NCBI GenBank assembly: GCA_964634465.1
Contig: CAZWLY010000003.1
Span: 186,001 to 250,000 of the forward strand
Reading direction: 5' to 3'
From: CAZWLY01 sp964634465
GTDB taxonomy: Bacteria; Desulfobacterota; Desulfarculia; G963662305
DNA: 64,000 bases
The translations under genes and the position numbers were made by a program. Position 1 is the stretch's first letter. Each line of letters opens with the position of its first letter. Under the pieces are notes generated by a model. It had not been told where the DNA came from. It saw only the letters and a list, made by a program, of their open reading frames with translations, and searched no databases. Positions 44,148 to 52,853 of this stretch are shown here, piece after piece.

Positions 44148-45302
44148 ATGTACCAGCTTACCGAAGAACAGCTGTTGATGCAGGACATGGTTCGCCGGCT
44201 GGCCCGGGAAAAGATCGCCCCTGGTGCGGCCGAGCGGGATGAAAACCCGGCCTTCCCCTGGGACGTGGTGGAGGTGTTCAAGGAGAACGGCCTTTTCGGG
44301 GCCGATTTCCCCGAAGCCCACGGCGGCTCGGCCATGGGCCTGTTGGCGCTGTGCCTGGGCATCGAGGAGATAGCCAAGGTCTGCGCTTCCAGTTCGGTGA
44401 TCCTCCTGGTCCACGAGTTGGGCTCGATGCCCATCTTTTTGGCCGGCAGCGACGAGCAAAAGGCCAAGTGGCTGCCCGAGCTGGCCGCCGGTGAGTCGCT
44501 GATCGCCTTCGGGTTGACCGAGCCCAACGCCGGCTCCGACGTGGCCGGGCTGAGGACCAGGGCGGTGAGGGACGGCGACGAGTACGTCATCAACGGTACC
44601 AAGTGCTTCATCTCCCACGGCGACGTGGCCAAATACGTCTGCCTGGCCTGCGTCACTGACCCCGACCAGCCGCCCTCCCGAGGGCAGTCGATCATCGTCG
44701 TCGAACAGGGCACGCCCGGCTTTTCCATCGGCAAGAAAGAAGAAAAGATGGGGATCAAGGCCTCGACCACCTGCGAGCTCATCTTCGAGGACTGCCGGGT
44801 GCCGGCCGAAAACCTGTTGGCCGAGGAGGGACTCGGCTTCCACATCCTGATGAAGACCCTCGACTTCACCCGCATCCCGGTCGCCGCCCAGGCGGTCGGC
44901 ATCGCCCAAGGCGCGCTCGATTTCGCCATCGACTACGCCAAGGAGCGCCAGCAGTTCGGCAAGCCGCTCATCCAGATGCAGGGCATCCAGTGGATGCTGG
45001 CCGAGATGGCGGCCAAGGTGGAGGCGGCCAGGCAGTTGACCTACAAGGCGGCGGCCACCTTTGAAAATCTGCCCAAGAATCTGGACCGGGTGCCCGCCGA
45101 GGCGATTCGGCTGTCGGCCATGTGCAAGCTCATCGCCGCCGAGACGGCGATGGAGGTGACCACCAACTGCGTCCAGATCCTGGGCGGCTACGGCTACACC
45201 AGGGAGTATCCGGTGGAGCGGATGATGCGCGACGCCAAGATCACCCAAATCTACGAGGGAACTTCTCAGATCCAGAAACTGGTCATCGCCTCGACGTTGT
45301 AG
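44148..45302 (+). CDS. Acyl-CoA dehydrogenase
   Basis: A 384-residue flavoenzyme. The N-terminal helical domain has MQDMVRRLAREKIAPGAAER, the central part has FGLTEPNAGSDVAGL (the usual LTEPxAGSD FAD/substrate loop), and the C-terminus has QILGGYGYTREYPVERMMRD followed by IYEGTSQIQ with the catalytic Glu. It oxidises an acyl-CoA to the enoyl-CoA and passes electrons to Etf. The substrate chain is not evident. AAGGAGGAGAG precedes the ATG. The DUF1847 gene follows after about 90 bases. Confidence 0.94.
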   Translation: MYQLTEEQLLMQDMVRRLAREKIAPGAAERDENPAFPWDVVEVFKENGLFGADFPEAHGGSAMGLLALCLGIEEIAKVCASSSVILLVHELGSMPIFLAGSDEQKAKWLPELAAGESLIAFGLTEPNAGSDVAGLRTRAVRDGDEYVINGTKCFISHGDVAKYVCLACVTDPDQPPSRGQSIIVVEQGTPGFSIGKKEEKMGIKASTTCELIFEDCRVPAENLLAEEGLGFHILMKTLDFTRIPVAAQAVGIAQGALDFAIDYAKERQQFGKPLIQMQGIQWMLAEMAAKVEAARQLTYKAAATFENLPKNLDRVPAEAIRLSAMCKLIAAETAMEVTTNCVQILGGYGYTREYPVERMMRDAKITQIYEGTSQIQKLVIASTL

Positions 45303-45395
45303 ACGAACGAGCTTGGGAACAAACAGTCGAATCCGGGCGGGGGGGCGTCCCTCCCGCCTTGTTTTTTTGGAGTGGAACACGGAAAGGAGTCAGGG

Positions 45396-46106
45396 ATGGC
45401 TGCCAAAAACGAGGCGGGACGCCGCCTGACGACAGGCTGCGCGACTTGTGGGGTCGAGATCGGCCGCCGGATCTGCATGACCGAGGCGGGAGAGGGTTCC
45501 AGGGGCTGCCCGACCCTGAGCCGACCCAAGCTGCTCGAGGAGGCCAACCGGGAATACGCCGAGGCCGAGGTCAAGGAGTTCGCCCGCCAGGCCTCACGCC
45601 AGGAAGCCGAAGGCTACGCCAACCGCGACCAGCGGCCCTACATTCTCCAGCCGACCAAGACCCGGCTGGTGGAAATCATGGAGTTCGCCCGAAAGATGAA
45701 CTACCAGCGCCTCGGCCTGGCCTTCTGTATCGGGCTGAGCCGGGAGGCCAAAGTGGTGGCCGAGGTGTTCAAGACCCACGGCTTTGAAGTCATCTCGGCG
45801 GTGTGCAAGGCCGGTCGGACGCCCAAGGAGATGATCGGTCTCACCGACGAGGAGAAGATCCGCCGGGGCACGGACGAGGCGATGTGCAACCCGATCTTCC
45901 AGGCCAAACTGCTCAATGACGAGCGGAGTGATCTCAACGTCCTGTTGGGCCTGTGCGTCGGCCACGATTCGTTGTTCTTCAAGTACGCCGAGGCGCCGAC
46001 CACGGTCCTGGCGGTCAAGGACCGGGTGACCGGTCACAACCCCCTGGCGGCGGTCTATCTGGCCGAGTCGTACTATCAAAAGGTGAAGTTCCCGGAATCG
46101 GGTTAG
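45396..46106 (+). CDS. DUF1847 cysteine-rich metal-binding protein
   Basis: A 236-residue protein with N-terminal cysteines in GCATCG and RICMTEAG, then GCPTLS, likely to bind an Fe-S cluster or zinc. The middle contains GLAFCIGLSREAKVV and GLCVGHDSLFFKYAEAPTTVLAVKDRV, family landmarks of DUF1847. Its function is unknown, and members are common in anaerobes. The ATG at 45396 has AAAGGAG upstream. It converges with fdhD across 14 bases. Confidence 0.82.
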   Translation: MAAKNEAGRRLTTGCATCGVEIGRRICMTEAGEGSRGCPTLSRPKLLEEANREYAEAEVKEFARQASRQEAEGYANRDQRPYILQPTKTRLVEIMEFARKMNYQRLGLAFCIGLSREAKVVAEVFKTHGFEVISAVCKAGRTPKEMIGLTDEEKIRRGTDEAMCNPIFQAKLLNDERSDLNVLLGLCVGHDSLFFKYAEAPTTVLAVKDRVTGHNPLAAVYLAESYYQKVKFPESG

Positions 46107-46120
46107 CTCCGGCCGGCCCG

Positions 46121-47020
46121 CTATAAAGGCGCCACCCGCCGCGGGTGGGTGTAGACCGTGGCCCGCCTGGAACGGACAAAGCCGCACAGTGTGACGCCGC
46201 AGGCCGAGGCGGCCTCGATGGCCAGCGAGGTCGGGGCGCTGACGGCCGAGATCAGCTCCAAACCGGCCCGGGCCGCCTTGACCACGATCTCCAGGCTGAC
46301 CCGGCCGGAGAGAGCCGCGGCCAGGCCGGCGATAGGGGTTCCGGCCAGCAGGCACTTGCCGATCGCCTTGTCCAGGGCGTTATGGCGGCCGATGTCCTCG
46401 GCCATGGCCAACACCTCGCCCCCGGCATTGTAGATGGCCGCCGCATGGCTGCCGCCGGTTTCGGTGAAAACGATCTGGCGGCCTTGCATCTCCTCCGAGA
46501 CCCGGCGCAGCAACCTGGCCGAAAGTCTAAGCGAGTCGCCGACGCTGGGCAATCCGCTCACCAGTTCGTCCAGGCTCTGGGAGCCGCACAGGCCGCAGGA
46601 TGACAGCACGGCCAGATTCCGGCTCGGCCCCTCGGTCGCTTCTTTGCCGACCACGGCCATCCGAATGACGTTGGGGTCGTCCGGGCAGTCTTGGAGCAGG
46701 ACCACGTCGTCGAGTCCGGAGATGATCCCCTCGGCCAAGACGAAGCCGATGGCCAGAGCCCGGGTCTCGGTCGGGGTGCACATGATCGTGTAGGCCCCCA
46801 CGTCGGCGATGTCGATGGTCAACGGCGACTCCACGGCCACCGCCTCGGCCAAGGCCTCCATTTTGGAGGGGCCGCCGGTGGACAGGCGGCGGGCCTCGAC
46901 GGGCCGGGTCGTGCCCGGCGGGGCGGCGGTTTGGCGACGATCGGGTCGATCCACGGCGATGTCCTCAACGTTTGAAGCCGGACGGCTCGGCGGCCGCCAC
47001 TTGAGAATGTAACACCGCAC
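46121..47020 (-). CDS. fdhD: Sulfur carrier protein FdhD, formate dehydrogenase accessory
   Basis: A 299-residue FdhD. It carries the essential CxxC as SSCGLCGS near residue 140, the later ETGGSHAAAIY and DIGRHNALDKAIG motifs, and the C-terminal SAPTSLAIEAASACGVTLCGF. FdhD transfers sulfur from IscS to the molybdenum or tungsten cofactor of formate dehydrogenase, so such an enzyme should exist elsewhere in the genome. The first 50 residues are less conserved and start at GTG 47020; a shorter start at Met53 is possible. It is divergent from the 617-residue gene. Confidence 0.92.
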   Translation of the reverse strand: MRCYILKWRPPSRPASNVEDIAVDRPDRRQTAAPPGTTRPVEARRLSTGGPSKMEALAEAVAVESPLTIDIADVGAYTIMCTPTETRALAIGFVLAEGIISGLDDVVLLQDCPDDPNVIRMAVVGKEATEGPSRNLAVLSSCGLCGSQSLDELVSGLPSVGDSLRLSARLLRRVSEEMQGRQIVFTETGGSHAAAIYNAGGEVLAMAEDIGRHNALDKAIGKCLLAGTPIAGLAAALSGRVSLEIVVKAARAGLELISAVSAPTSLAIEAASACGVTLCGFVRSRRATVYTHPRRVAPL

Positions 47021-47122
47021 GTCGGGCCTGGCAATCGAGGGCCAGCGATCGGGGGTTGATCTAACCCCCCATCGAGACTACAACTGGTGACTGAAGACTA
47101 ACTGGTCGCCGGGCGGGAAGCG

Positions 47123-48976
47123 ATGGACGGGGACAGAGGGCTTGAAAACTACGGTCTGACCGACGAATGGCTGCGAAAAAGACTGGCCGGACAAGTGCCG
47201 GCCGACGGTCTGGGGCCGATCTCGGAGACGACCTGGCCGGCCTGGGAGAAGGCGCTGACCTCGTCCAATCAGACCGTCCGCCAGGCCGCCCTGCTCATCC
47301 TCAACCAACCGGTGGACGTGGACGAGGCCGACCATCTCCGGGCCCTGGCCGACCAGATCGAGGGGTTGATCCGCGTCTTCGAGGCGACCGGCGAACGGGA
47401 CGTTTTTCGGACGCTCGTCCGACTGGCCGAGGCGGTGGAAGGCTCGCCGGCCTTGAGCTGGCTGGTCGGCCAGATAGCCGGCGACCGGCTGGACGACGAG
47501 CTGGCCGAGGAGGCGGCCCTGATGGAGCGGCCCATCTCGGCCGGGCTTCTGGACGACGCCCGCGGCCGGGAGACGCTCTACCTGTTACCCTGCCTTTTCG
47601 GCTGCCGAGCGAGCTTCTCCGCGGCCCAGATCCTGGCCGTGGTTCGGCTGCGTCGTCGTCTCGATCCAAGCCGGATCACGGCTCGCTGGGCAGACATCAG
47701 CCGTCTTTTGGAGGCCGGCCGGTTGGCGGAAGCGGTGGCGCAGGCCCGGCCGGAGTGGCGGCCGATGATTCTCGATCGGACCGACCCGGCCGAGCCCGCA
47801 GCCCGGCCGGGTCGAGCCCTGATTTGGGGAAACTGGGACGAGGAGGCGCTGGCCTTCTGGGAGAGGGTCGTCGAGGCTTGGGCTGGAGAGCTGAAAGAGG
47901 TCAGGCGGATCGCCGAGCAGGTCAGCTCGAAGACCGGACGGGCGGTGATCGCCCTGTTCAACGCCAACCTGGCCGCCTCTCTCTCCTGGGCCCTCCCCGA
48001 TCCGATCGACCAGGCGGCGACGGCGGCGGGGGAGTTGGTCGCCGCGGCCGAGAGAATCAAACCCGAGATCGCAGCCCGGCTGGAGGGCCCGGACGGGCTC
48101 AATTTGGCCGAGGCGAGGCTCAAGAGGTCAATCCGGCCGGCGCTCCAAAAGGGCCTCACCGACTTGGCCGTCGCCCTTCGAGTAAACGATCGGATCGACG
48201 AGCTGGACGGCTGGATCGACCGGACGGCCAAGTGGTTTCCCGACCGGCCCGATCCCACCGCTTCCTGTCCCTGGCCGATGGAGTTTCGGCCGGTGGAGGC
48301 GCTGGCCGAGGCCCTGGAGGCGACGCTCGATCGAGCCGAAGCCAGGACCACGGGTTGGACCGACTCCCTGGCTGAACGCCTGTCCCTGGCCGCGGCCGGG
48401 GGGGAGATGATCGCCGCCGGCCGGCTGAAAGGGCTGGTCGTGGCCATAACCGAAAAGTTCTCGGCTTCCACTCTGGCCGGCCAGGACTGGCGCTACCTGG
48501 CCGACTGGCTGGCCCTGTTGCGCGCCGTTGCGCCGGAGGCCGTATTCCTCCTCTTTGACGACACCAACCGGGCCGACAGTTCCCTGGCCGCGGTGGTGGC
48601 CCGGCTGGAGAACGCCGTCGGTCTGGGGCCCTTTGGCCGGGCCTCCGAGAAGGACCCGGTCGAATCGATCGCCGCCTTGGCCGGACCGGGCCGCCTGTTC
48701 GCCTTGCGGGTCCTGCCCCAGCGCCGATCCGGCGCCAGCCTGACATCCTACCTCACCCAGCGCGACGAGGCGCAGCTCGCCGCCGGAGTATACGACCCCT
48801 GTTGGAAGGACGGGCTGAGCGTTCTGTTGGCCGGCGAAGAGGTCGCGCCCGTCGGAGTCGAGCCCCCACCGCCCGCCTTTCCGGATCGGATAATGTCGAC
48901 CACCGGTTTGTGGCCACTGGGCAGGTGGTGTCGGGCCAAGCTGGTCGAATTATTATCGGGCGCCATTGAGCTTTGA
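47123..48976 (+). CDS. 617-residue protein of unknown function, first in a PilZ operon
   Basis: A large, mostly helical, acidic soluble protein without a signal peptide, membrane segment or recognised motif. A tryptophan-rich block lies near residues 195-240, and amphipathic helices continue through 240-480. The C-terminal third contains TASCPWPMEFRPVEALAEAL and FLLFDDTNRADSS. Codon use matches the neighbours. GGGAAGCG precedes the ATG and the PilZ gene starts 17 bases after the stop, so a c-di-GMP-responsive complex is possible. I do not recognise a family and make no functional call. Confidence 0.65.
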   Translation: MDGDRGLENYGLTDEWLRKRLAGQVPADGLGPISETTWPAWEKALTSSNQTVRQAALLILNQPVDVDEADHLRALADQIEGLIRVFEATGERDVFRTLVRLAEAVEGSPALSWLVGQIAGDRLDDELAEEAALMERPISAGLLDDARGRETLYLLPCLFGCRASFSAAQILAVVRLRRRLDPSRITARWADISRLLEAGRLAEAVAQARPEWRPMILDRTDPAEPAARPGRALIWGNWDEEALAFWERVVEAWAGELKEVRRIAEQVSSKTGRAVIALFNANLAASLSWALPDPIDQAATAAGELVAAAERIKPEIAARLEGPDGLNLAEARLKRSIRPALQKGLTDLAVALRVNDRIDELDGWIDRTAKWFPDRPDPTASCPWPMEFRPVEALAEALEATLDRAEARTTGWTDSLAERLSLAAAGGEMIAAGRLKGLVVAITEKFSASTLAGQDWRYLADWLALLRAVAPEAVFLLFDDTNRADSSLAAVVARLENAVGLGPFGRASEKDPVESIAALAGPGRLFALRVLPQRRSGASLTSYLTQRDEAQLAAGVYDPCWKDGLSVLLAGEEVAPVGVEPPPPAFPDRIMSTTGLWPLGRWCRAKLVELLSGAIEL

Positions 48977-48993
48977 TTGAGGATGGGGTTAAA

Positions 48994-49404
48994 ATGAGAG
49001 GTGAGATTCACTGGAAGGTGGAAACGGTGACGAGCGAACGAAGAGAGGAAAGAAGAGCCAGGACCAGAGTCCAATTCAACCGCCAGATACGGATCCTGGT
49101 CGAGGGCCGGCGGCTGGCCGTGGTTTCCCTGAGGGACATCAGTCTCAACGGCGTCTTCGTCATCACCGAGGACAAGGCCGAGGTGGGCGAGCAGTGCCAG
49201 CTCATCATCGACCTGGCGGCCGAGGGCCAGGAGCCAAGGTTGATAATCGACGGCGTGGTGACCAGGGTCAAGGAGAACGGCCTGGGCATCCAGTTTACCG
49301 AGATGGACCCGGATTCGTTCTTCCATCTCCGCAACATCGTTCTCTACAACGCCCCGGACCCCGACCAGGTCGAGGCCGAGATAGAGCGCCCCGGGTTCAA
49401 ATAG
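48994..49404 (+). CDS. PilZ-domain c-di-GMP receptor
   Basis: A 136-residue single PilZ domain. The arginine-rich switch near residues 16-26 (ERREERRARTR) and DISLNGVFV (D-x-S-x-x-G) near 54 form the c-di-GMP site. The rest is a beta barrel closing with GLGIQFTEMD. Such receptors alter motility, exopolysaccharide or transcription. The ATG at 48994 follows GAGGATGGGG. The next gene begins directly after the stop. Confidence 0.88.
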   Translation: MRGEIHWKVETVTSERREERRARTRVQFNRQIRILVEGRRLAVVSLRDISLNGVFVITEDKAEVGEQCQLIIDLAAEGQEPRLIIDGVVTRVKENGLGIQFTEMDPDSFFHLRNIVLYNAPDPDQVEAEIERPGFK

Positions 49405-49785
49405 ATGCTCGAAAGCAACGAATTACCCCGGATCAATCACACCTTCGCCTCACCGGCGGCCGTCGTGGAAAGCTACCTGACCTCATTTCCGGGGGGCGGG
49501 TTTTTCCTGCCGACCACCTCGCCCTTCAATATGTGGACCAGGTTCCGGCTGAGATTCAACCTGCCGCCGGACGAGGAGTTCATCGACTGCGTGGTGGAGG
49601 TGCTGTGGATCAACGGACCGGGCGGAGAGGCGGCGCCCGGCATGGGGGTCCATTTCGTGGATATCTCTCCCGACGATCGGGCCAGGCTGGATGACTACCT
49701 CAAGCGTTGGGGCCGCCGCGACGACGTTTTGGACGGCCGCCTGACCCGCCTGTTTCCTCTGGAAGAGGCCGAAGCCGCCTCATGA
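49405..49785 (+). CDS. PilZ-like protein, second of a pair
   Basis: A 126-residue protein with a PilZ-type barrel: FMGxx-like sheet YLTSFPGGGFFLPT, then FIDCVVEVLWINGPG and GMGVHFVDISPDDRARL. The N-terminal arginine motif of a c-di-GMP binder is absent, so it may be a non-binding PilZ that pairs with the first. It starts at the base after the preceding stop and overlaps the next gene by four bases, so all are translated together. Confidence 0.75.
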   Translation: MLESNELPRINHTFASPAAVVESYLTSFPGGGFFLPTTSPFNMWTRFRLRFNLPPDEEFIDCVVEVLWINGPGGEAAPGMGVHFVDISPDDRARLDDYLKRWGRRDDVLDGRLTRLFPLEEAEAAS

Positions 49786-50156
49786 CGAAAACGGGAAAAC
49801 CCAAGCGGCCCAAGAAACCGCCTAGCGCCGGAGCCAAGGGCGGTAAGGTGGTTCCCTTCCCCGCACCCCAAACCGACGAGGCGGACGCCGAGCTCAAAAA
49901 GGCCTGGCGCTCGGAGCTGGCCGCCTTGGATCATGAACCGGTCGGGCGGCGCTGCCGGCTGAGCCTGGATAAAGACCAGGGCCGGCGGTTGCTCGACTTC
50001 CTGAGTGCCACCGGTATCGACCGGCTGGTGTTGATAACGGAGAGCGGCTCTCGGCTGGAGATAGTCGCCGACCGCAAGACCATCACCCGCCTGGTCGTCT
50101 GGCGGGCCCTGGAGTTGGGGCTTAGTTTCACCGTGGAGTTCTACGACCCGGCCTGA
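49782..50156 (+). CDS. Small hypothetical protein ending the PilZ operon
   Basis: A 124-residue protein. The first 45 residues are basic and lysine/proline-rich, likely disordered. The remainder is a compact alpha/beta part (LSLDKDQGRRLLDFLSATGI and RLVLITESGSRLEIV). It overlaps the previous stop in ATGA fashion and shares the operon. The 3' end overlaps the convergent 43-residue membrane gene by 16 bases. No family is recognised. Confidence 0.6.
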   Translation: MTKTGKPKRPKKPPSAGAKGGKVVPFPAPQTDEADAELKKAWRSELAALDHEPVGRRCRLSLDKDQGRRLLDFLSATGIDRLVLITESGSRLEIVADRKTITRLVVWRALELGLSFTVEFYDPA

Positions 50157-50272
50157 ACCCCTCCCCTTCGACCTCTGGAATGGATCAACCTTCTCAAATC
50201 GCTGAGCAGCCAGATCACCGCCAGGGTCTGAAGCCCGGTGATCGAGAGGCCCAGTAAGCGCCAAACAGTCAT
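50141..50272 (-). CDS. 43-residue one-helix membrane protein
   Basis: A tiny frame starting MTVWRLLGLSITGLQTLAVI, with one hydrophobic helix near residues 5-23 and a very basic tail (RRLIHSRGRRGG). AGGGG lies before its ATG at 50272, and it follows the DUF4254-like gene by 20 bases in the same direction. It is the last gene of the phage-module transcript and could be a membrane anchor or holin-like protein; neither is proven. It overlaps the PilZ-operon end by 16 bases. Confidence 0.5.
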   Translation of the reverse strand: MTVWRLLGLSITGLQTLAVIWLLSDLRRLIHSRGRRGGVQAGS

Positions 50273-50291
50273 CGTCGTTACCCCTTCCGGC

Positions 50292-50531
50292 CTAATACAG
50301 TTTCATCTTTGCCTGGCGAATCTTGACTTCGCCTTCGAGGGCGCGGGCCAAAAACTCGTCCACCTCGTCGATGAGGTCGTTGCGCTGGCCGTTGACCACC
50401 GAGACGGCGTCGGCCGCAGCCAGACGCTCGGCGTCGGACAAGGATAGATCGCGACGCTTGTCTTCCAGGTGCCACAGCCGGATGTTGGCGATGGCCAGCT
50501 TGTCCACCAGCGAACCCAACGTTTCAGCCAT
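50292..50531 (-). CDS. DUF4254-like small helical protein
   Basis: A 79-residue all-helical protein beginning MAETLGSLVDKLAIANIRLW, with HLEDKRRD and later VNGQRNDLIDEVDE. The pattern I-x-x-L-W-H-x-E-D plus R-N-D-L-I-x-x-(I/V)-D is that of DUF4254, a small protein found beside glycosyltransferases in glycan loci and in some phages. GGGAG precedes the ATG, and the start overlaps the stop of the 59-residue gene by eight bases. Confidence 0.65.
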   Translation of the reverse strand: MAETLGSLVDKLAIANIRLWHLEDKRRDLSLSDAERLAAADAVSVVNGQRNDLIDEVDEFLARALEGEVKIRQAKMKLY

Positions 50532-50703
50532 CGATCGCTCCCAGGTGCTCGTAGTTGACCGGATCGAACCTCGATCCGTCCTGGATGTAGAAACTCTCCT
50601 GCCCGCGCACGCCCTCGCTGAAGGGTCGCCGCGGATCGAAGACGGCCGCTTCGGCCTTGTTCCCGGCGGTCGGTCTGGTCGCCTTTCTCTTGGCTTGACT
50701 CAT
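50524..50703 (-). CDS. 59-residue hypothetical phage-module protein
   Basis: A basic N-terminus (MSQAKRKATRPTAGNKAEAA) is followed by SFYIQDGSRFDPVNYEHLG, which looks like a small structural or linker protein. It overlaps the glycosyltransferase stop (ATGA) and the next start, so the three genes are tightly coupled. No family is recognised. Confidence 0.55.
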   Translation of the reverse strand: MSQAKRKATRPTAGNKAEAAVFDPRRPFSEGVRGQESFYIQDGSRFDPVNYEHLGAIDG

Positions 50704-51803
50704 CGTTCTTCCTCTCCATTCCTTTCCAGTTGAGCCCTGGCGGCCCTCAACACCCGGGCCGGATGGATCATCTCCATGCACAGGATCGCGCCGGTAGCCG
50801 GCCCCCGAAAGCAGTCCACGGTCAGTTTGCCGCAGGGACTGCAGGGAGCGGCCGACTGGAGGCCGACGCAGTTTTCATAGTGGGTCAAAACGTTGTCCGA
50901 ATGGCAGATGCTCATCAGGGCCACCTTGGGGGTGGGCAGGGACCCGGCGCAGTGGAGGATCGAAGTATCCGGACCGATAAACAGGTCGGCCGCCTCGATG
51001 AGAGCCACCTCGCGCCGCAGCCGATTCCAGGCCGTCTCGAAACCGTCACCCCTGACCGTTTGGCGGGAGGCCAAGGGGATGATTCTCGGCTCGCGATCGG
51101 CCCAGTCCCACTCCAGCATCTGATCGGCCATCACCCCCAGGGTGACGATTCGGGCCTCCGGATAGTCGGCCAGCAGGGCTCGACAGAGCACCGGCCAATA
51201 GGGCCAGGCCTTGTTGGCCCCGGAACCGGTCAGTTGGATGATCACCAACCGCCGTCCGGAAAGCCCGTGCCGGCGTTTGAACTTGGCCGCCCAAGCCCGC
51301 TCCTTCCTGAGCGTCCGCCAGACCGGCTTCGGTTCCACCTGGCCGTGGAGCCCGGCCTTCTTGAGCATGACCTCGTAGTAGTTGTCGTAGCGAAAGGGCC
51401 GCTCGCCGCGCTGCCAGGGCGAGTGATCCTCGATATGCCTCAGCCAGACCCCGCCTTCGGACCGGGCCACCACTCGAGGCCGTCTGGTCGGCCAGAGGTA
51501 GTGGTTCTCGATGACGTCGTCCAGGATGAGGACCTCGTCGGCGTCGCCGCCCCAGACGTCTCGGGCCCGCCGCCAGGCCGCCTCGACCACGTTTCCGGGC
51601 CGGCCGTGGGCCCGGGCCCACTCCTCGTCCTCGGGCCGCCAGAGGTGAAGCCGGTCCACCAAACCGGAACCGTGGAAGATGGCTCGACCGTGAGGCTTGC
51701 AGACCAGGGCGAGTTCATGTCCCCGGGCCTTCAAGCCCTTCAAGACCGGGGTGATGAACATCAGGTCGCCGATGGCGCCCAGGCGGATGACCAGAATCTT
51801 CAT
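50700..51803 (-). CDS. GT9-family glycosyltransferase (heptosyltransferase-like)
   Basis: A 367-residue GT-B glycosyltransferase. The opening KILVIRLGAIGDLMFITPVL is the classic GT9 nucleotide-sugar-donor start. The second half contains QLTGSGANKAWPYWPVLC and FIGPDTSILHCAG, the usual GT9 acceptor/donor site with D-T-S. Family members add heptose or similar sugars to lipid A core. Here the gene lies 49 bases after the capsid gene in the same direction, so it may modify phage particles or host surface. The ATG at 51803 is used because the longer frame is antisense-like. Confidence 0.85.
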   Translation of the reverse strand: MKILVIRLGAIGDLMFITPVLKGLKARGHELALVCKPHGRAIFHGSGLVDRLHLWRPEDEEWARAHGRPGNVVEAAWRRARDVWGGDADEVLILDDVIENHYLWPTRRPRVVARSEGGVWLRHIEDHSPWQRGERPFRYDNYYEVMLKKAGLHGQVEPKPVWRTLRKERAWAAKFKRRHGLSGRRLVIIQLTGSGANKAWPYWPVLCRALLADYPEARIVTLGVMADQMLEWDWADREPRIIPLASRQTVRGDGFETAWNRLRREVALIEAADLFIGPDTSILHCAGSLPTPKVALMSICHSDNVLTHYENCVGLQSAAPCSPCGKLTVDCFRGPATGAILCMEMIHPARVLRAARAQLERNGEEER

Positions 51804-51852
51804 TCGACGCTCGCGCCGGGAAGCCCCCGGAGGGGCTCCCCGGTCATCGGTC

Positions 51853-52839
51853 TCAGGCCGAGTCCCACTTGATGCAGTTGCACTGGCCGCCGGCGCCCGA
51901 CTCGTTCCACAACGTGCCGAAGGCGGCCACCTCATACCAGGCCGCCTCCAGCTTCCGGCCGAAGTCGGAAGCCGAGCCGAGGTTTCTGGCCAACTCGACG
52001 TTGGTCCGAACCTCGGGCGGCGAAACCAGGACCTCGAAGCCGAAACCGGCCCCGAACAGATAAGCCTCGCCGGTCAGGCCGCCGGACCCGATCGGGTCGG
52101 CCAGGGCGTTGGAGGCCTCGATGACCCTGACGCCGAACAACCGGCCGACCTCGCCGTTGAACAGGCCGCTGGCCGCGTTGCCGTAGATCTCGGCCGACTG
52201 CCAGGCGCTGTCGTCGAACAGGTTGTCGATGACCGACGGCGAGGCGATGAGGATGTGATGCGCGCCGTCGAAGGGCGGTACGTTTAACTGCCTGAGTTTC
52301 TTCCTCATTTGGCGCAGGTGATAGGAATTGAAGACCGAGGCGTTGGTCGCCGTGGCCGCGCCGTCGGTGGTGAACACGCCGCCGTCGGCGGCGGTGCCGA
52401 CGTAACGCAGGGCGCACTGATCAAAGACGTTGGCCTCGATGTAGGAGTCCATGGCCTTGACCTCGTCGTTCAAGAGGCCGACGGCGATCTCGTTCTGGAC
52501 GTCCACGTTGGCCAGGTCGTAGAGCTTGGAGTGGAACGAAACCGAGTTGCCGAACTCCTCCACCGCGGCCGTGGCCTGGCTCAAGGTGAAGTTGCGGTCC
52601 ACCGGGATGGTGGCCGATTCGGCCACCCTGTCGCCCTGGGTGGAGATGTCGTCCCACTTGGTGAAGTAGACCGTGTCGCCGGCCCGCTTTCCGGCCTCGA
52701 TCTTCATCTCCAGGAACTGGCGGAACCGGGCCAGGGGCTGGGGTTTGTGGAAGGCCTTCTGGGTCAGAATGGCGTCCACCTGGAAGCCGCCCAGGGAGTC
52801 GGTGCCGACGTACATCGCCGGCGAGGTGCCGTAAGCCAT
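51853..52839 (-). CDS. Major capsid protein, N4-gp56 family
   Basis: A 328-residue HK97-fold-like coat protein. FLEMKIEAGKRAGDTVYFTK near residue 43, DGAHHILIASPSVIDNLFDD near 193 and the final FGTLWNESGAGGQCNCIKWD are typical of the N4-gp56 capsid group. The protein forms the phage head shell. AAGGAGACAG precedes the ATG. The scaffold-like gene lies just upstream and the glycosyltransferase just downstream. Confidence 0.88.
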   Translation of the reverse strand: MAYGTSPAMYVGTDSLGGFQVDAILTQKAFHKPQPLARFRQFLEMKIEAGKRAGDTVYFTKWDDISTQGDRVAESATIPVDRNFTLSQATAAVEEFGNSVSFHSKLYDLANVDVQNEIAVGLLNDEVKAMDSYIEANVFDQCALRYVGTAADGGVFTTDGAATATNASVFNSYHLRQMRKKLRQLNVPPFDGAHHILIASPSVIDNLFDDSAWQSAEIYGNAASGLFNGEVGRLFGVRVIEASNALADPIGSGGLTGEAYLFGAGFGFEVLVSPPEVRTNVELARNLGSASDFGRKLEAAWYEVAAFGTLWNESGAGGQCNCIKWDSA

Positions 52840-52853
52840 TTACTGTCTCCTTT

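Noticed and set aside
47123..48976. Type VI secretion TssA/ImpA homologue
   Set aside because: Helical content and size are suggestive, but the ImpA N-terminal signature is absent and no other T6SS gene is nearby.
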